64,000 bases of DNA from Pseudoflavonifractor sp. (GTDB lineage Bacteria; Bacteroidota; Bacteroidia; Bacteroidales; Muribaculaceae): NCBI GenBank assembly GCA_023667145.1, contig JAMPAQ010000001.1, forward strand, positions 1,564,856-1,628,855, given 5' to 3'. This document shows positions 61,413-64,000 of this stretch, in pieces. The notes under the pieces are model-generated. The model was given only the letters and a program-made list of their open reading frames with translations. It was not told the DNA's origin and ran no database searches. Within the stretch, counting starts at the first letter, position 1, and the number at the start of each line of letters is the position of its first letter. A program made the position numbers and the translations under genes.

Positions 61413-63398
61413 TCATATTTCTACGGTAACGGTGAAACGGTAGTTGCGCTTGGGCATGGGATAGTTGAGTATCACGTCATAGTCCTGACTCAACAGGTTG
61501 TTGACCTCGACGAGGCAACGCAGTGAGACGCGGCCAAGGGTGAGGTCCTTGCTCGCTGACAGGTCGCTGGTATACCATGGCTGGGTATAGTTGTAGCGGA
61601 TATTCTCCTGCTGGTTGTACCGCTCCCCTACGTATATGAAGCTGTAGTTGAGTCCCCATCCGCGCCATTGGGCGTTGAACACCGCCGAGCCTGAGTGACG
61701 GGGGATGTAGGGTATCTGGTCGCGATAGTAGTTGTCGGCGGGATTGGTGATGTCGATGGCTCGTTGGAATGTGTACTGGCCACGCAGGGTCAGGTCAAGA
61801 TGCCGTATAGGGCTTACGGTAATCAGTCCCGAGACATCGACACCGCGTATGTCGACAAGACCGAGATTGAGCATGGTCCAGCGGAATTGCTGCCCCTTGG
61901 GATAGGCCACTATCTTGTCTTTGACACGGTTATAGTAGATGTCGGCGCTGACACGGGCGGCATTGACGAGGCCATGGCCGGCATGGTCATACAGGAGGCC
62001 GAGGTTATACTGGGTCACGCGCTCGGGATTGAGCTGGGAGTTGCCCATGTCGGCATAGTAGAGGTCGTTGAACGTGGGCATACGGAACGATTGCTTGACA
62101 AATGCCCTGACCGAGAAGTCACGGTTGTGGAGCGGGTTTACCGACACATATACAGCCGGGGTGAAGACATGCTTGTCGTCGGGCGACTGTTGTCCGCGCA
62201 GCTTGTCGTGGATGAATGTGCCGAGACCGCTCGCCTGTATCTTGACGCGCGGAAAGTCAGTGGCCATGGCCACACTGAGGAGATTGGTGTAGCGCGTTGG
62301 GCGGGCAAAGCCATACATGTCGGCTGACAGGTCGTTCCACTGGAAGTCGTAGCTCAACGAGACATTCCACCATGGGAAGATGGAATACATGTTGGCGGTC
62401 GACAGGTATATCTCGCGCTGGCGGTAGAGGTTGTCGACCTTTACCTGCTTGTCGTCATTGTTTACATAGTGGGTGCGGTAGAACGCGTACTTGACATTGG
62501 CGAGTGTCGTGAAATCGCCGATATGCTTGGTGAAACGTCCCTGTACAAAGGAGTTTGTGTCCCAGATACGCTCGCCACGCCGCCATACATTGTTGACAAT
62601 GGCGCCGGGAACACCGCGCTCCGAGTTGTAGTTGTAGGCTTTGGCGTGCCATGAGCCGCCGGGAAGCGTACCGTTGAGGTTGAGTTCGATGCGGGTAGCA
62701 TTGATGTCTCCGTTCTGACGCACTGCGGTGGTGTCGTAGGCCAACTCACCGGCGGGGTTGACGCGGCGGTATCGGAACTTGTACTTGCCTGACGAGTTGA
62801 CCCACTCGGTGCTAAGCGAGGCGTTGACACGTGACGAGAGTCGCAGTTCGACAAGCGCGGAGGGGTTGATGAGGTCAAACGATCCGAAACGCACGGTGGC
62901 GCGGGCATGGTAATTCTCACCCTCCTCAAAGCGGGGAGTGCGGGTGCGCATATATATGCTCCCGGCGTTGCCGAAGTCGCGTGCAGGTTGGAGTATGTCG
63001 CTCTTCTGCCCGTTATAGAGCGAGATGGCCTCCATGTTGTCGAGTGAGAACTGCCCGAGGTCAATCTGTCCGTTCTGAGCATTGCCGAGTTGCACACCAT
63101 CATATATGACCCCGGTGTGGTTAGTGCCCATCGAGCGGATGTTGACGGTCTTGATGCCCCCGACCCCACCGTAATCTTTAATCTGCACTCCCGAGAAGTA
63201 GCGCAGCGCGTCGGCGACGCTGAGGCTGTTGAGACGGCGCAGCTCCTCGCCGTCAAGTCTCTGGGCCGGAATGACATCCTTCTCGGGGCGACGTGCGGTC
63301 ACTTCCACCTCCTTGAGGTGGACCGAGTCGGGCATCTCGCGGGCCTGCGTCACAATCGCCCCGCACAGTATTAACATCAGTGGAAATCCGCGCCACAT
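61413..63398 (-). CDS. btuB: TonB-dependent cobalamin receptor BtuB
   Basis: A 661-residue outer-membrane receptor. A signal peptide (to TQA-R) is followed by a possible TonB-box region (VHLKEVEVTARR), a plug domain (about 35-145: SVADALRYFSGVQIKDYGGVGGIKTVNIRSMG, given here only as the typical plug pattern start SVADALRYFSGVQIKDY) and a barrel of 22-strand type ending YRFTVTVEI. It is shorter than SusC-type receptors and lacks their N-terminal extension. It is the first gene after the cobalamin riboswitch and is followed by a BtuG-like gene, so cobalamin or related corrinoids are the probable substrate. Confidence 0.92.
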   Translation of the reverse strand: MWRGFPLMLILCGAIVTQAREMPDSVHLKEVEVTARRPEKDVIPAQRLDGEELRRLNSLSVADALRYFSGVQIKDYGGVGGIKTVNIRSMGTNHTGVIYDGVQLGNAQNGQIDLGQFSLDNMEAISLYNGQKSDILQPARDFGNAGSIYMRTRTPRFEEGENYHARATVRFGSFDLINPSALVELRLSSRVNASLSTEWVNSSGKYKFRYRRVNPAGELAYDTTAVRQNGDINATRIELNLNGTLPGGSWHAKAYNYNSERGVPGAIVNNVWRRGERIWDTNSFVQGRFTKHIGDFTTLANVKYAFYRTHYVNNDDKQVKVDNLYRQREIYLSTANMYSIFPWWNVSLSYDFQWNDLSADMYGFARPTRYTNLLSVAMATDFPRVKIQASGLGTFIHDKLRGQQSPDDKHVFTPAVYVSVNPLHNRDFSVRAFVKQSFRMPTFNDLYYADMGNSQLNPERVTQYNLGLLYDHAGHGLVNAARVSADIYYNRVKDKIVAYPKGQQFRWTMLNLGLVDIRGVDVSGLITVSPIRHLDLTLRGQYTFQRAIDITNPADNYYRDQIPYIPRHSGSAVFNAQWRGWGLNYSFIYVGERYNQQENIRYNYTQPWYTSDLSASKDLTLGRVSLRCLVEVNNLLSQDYDVILNYPMPKRNYRFTVTVEI

Positions 63399-63557
63399 AA
63401 TGATTGGTTTTGACAGTTAGACATCATCCATCTGCCAAAAATCATCGCGGAATGTAAAATCTGACCTGATAGGAGAAATGGAAACCCATTATGTGACGGT
63501 TGCCACCTCCTGAAGTCTGAAGCCCGTATCCACGCAAGCCTTGACAGATAGTGAAAT

Positions 63558-63717
63558 GGCAGGTCTTCTGACTCGTTTCTATCCTGTCGGTGCCTTCCCG
63601 GGTCAGCGACCCAGTGGCATCATACCGTGGATTGAGCGAAACTCACAGCAGCGGGACTGTCCGGGATTCTCACCCGATTCCCTTTTAATCCGTCACGACC
63701 TCGGCCGCTACGGAACC
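63558..63717 (-). promoter_or_regulatory. Cobalamin riboswitch (adenosylcobalamin class)
   Basis: Reading the minus strand from about 63717: GGTTCC, then GGGAAtcGGGTGAGAATCCC-like core (P3-P5 region), then CAGTCCCGCTGCTGTGA, the B12 box GCCACTG near 63632, GGGAAGG, and closing TCAGAAGACCTGCC near 63558. These are the conserved blocks of the Rfam-type cobalamin element in their normal order. It lies between the promoter (63760-63728) and the btuB start at 63398. Bound cobalamin is expected to lower expression of the whole operon. About 160 nt separate it from btuB and should hold the expression platform. Confidence 0.96.
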
Positions 63718-63727
63718 AATTTCACTG

Positions 63728-63760
63728 CAAAGGTACAAAATAACTTTGACATCTCGCAAC
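63728..63760 (-). promoter_or_regulatory. Cobalamin-operon promoter
   Basis: On the minus strand GTTG (63760-63757) and TACCTTTG (63735-63728) are 21 bp apart and lead straight into the riboswitch. Confidence 0.65.
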
Positions 63761-63798
63761 TGACAAAAATTTTTACGTGAGTAGCAGTGCGACTAACT

Positions 63799-63831
63799 GA
63801 CGGCGGCATGTTGTCGCAACATGCCGCCGTC
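63799..63831 (-). terminator. Hairpin terminator
   Basis: A perfect 15-bp stem GACGGCGGCATGTTG/CAACATGCCGCCGTC with a 3-nt loop. It lies between the partial gene at the window edge and the cobalamin-operon promoter, so it insulates them. There is no long T run. Confidence 0.65.
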
Positions 63832-63918
63832 GAAGAAGAAACACGTAAAATATAGAGTCTTGTTTTTATGTCATGCCGTTAATCACGGCTGTAAAGATTG
63901 TAGATGTAGAGGGACGCG

Positions 63919-64000
63919 TCAGAACTGAGGTACGAGGCTCACACCAAAGACTATGTGGGCGTCTGACGCTCGGGGATTGAAGATGACCTGCGAGAACAGC
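63919..64000 (-). CDS. C-terminus of an outer-membrane-type protein (partial)
   Basis: The minus-strand frame enters from beyond the window and stops at 63919-63921. The 26 visible residues include QVIFNPRASDAHIVFGVSLV and end P-Q-F. A terminal Phe after alternating hydrophobic residues is the usual last strand of an outer-membrane barrel. The family cannot be named from this fragment. Confidence 0.55.
   Translation of the reverse strand, partial: LFSQVIFNPRASDAHIVFGVSLVPQF

Overview
The window is a piece of a Bacteroidota chromosome, most likely order Bacteroidales and plausibly family Muribaculaceae. Evidence: about twenty promoters fit the Bacteroidota pattern (TTTG-like -33, TAnnTTTG -7), Shine-Dalgarno sequences are nearly absent, S16 carries a long charged tail, and families typical of the phylum are present (DUF4835, DUF4421, DUF6377, DUF6108-like, BtuG-type propellers, BspA repeats, type IX-like C-terminal tails). 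The genus is inference. No rRNA, tRNA, CRISPR array, prophage or intact insertion sequence was seen.

Left end (1-4.2 kb): repeat-rich and almost gene-free apart from one exported protein (792-2078). It holds a 169-bp tandem array, ten small palindromes of one covarying family that always border CTACA, a second hairpin family, a 26-bp inverted repeat around 1.25 kb, and a doubtful or decayed reading frame that two palindromes have entered in frame.

Core blocks (4.2-42.2 kb): rpsP; mlaE-mlaF lipid transport; udk and lptB; a CPBP protease and trmN6; a Ca/Na antiporter and engB; a RelA-type (p)ppGpp synthetase with a degenerate hydrolase site, followed by a lipoprotein; ribBA with an LptF/G permease; a DUF6377 membrane regulator; a DUF4421 protein, an AraC regulator, rmuC, a dCMP-deaminase-like gene, a tail protease, fau, and an RIC-like plus LuxR pair; an ABC-F ATPase; an ECF sigma / anti-sigma / DUF6108-like / outer-membrane receptor cassette; then dnaN, a dnaQ-like gene, coaBC, a DUF4835 gene, recN and rlmB.

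Accessory patch (42.2-45.6 kb): an outer-membrane protein behind a poly-G tract, and a 626-residue protein of unknown family with a PD-(D/E)XK-like nuclease core, in visibly AT-richer DNA. After it come rfbD, prfC, priA and a class A penicillin-binding protein.

Right end (53.2-63.8 kb): a cobalamin-riboswitch-controlled operon on the minus strand. From promoter and riboswitch (63.76-63.56 kb) it runs through a BtuB-like receptor, a BtuG-like propeller lipoprotein, a second lipoprotein, a 327-residue surface protein, a 1079-residue BspA-repeat/propeller fusion and a 482-residue propeller protein. The last three end in type IX-like sorting tails. This is the most interesting system here: a vitamin B12 capture locus that appears to combine lipoprotein export with type IX-like surface delivery and carries three propeller proteins, one fused to leucine-rich repeats. 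The window ends in the C-terminus of another outer-membrane-type gene.
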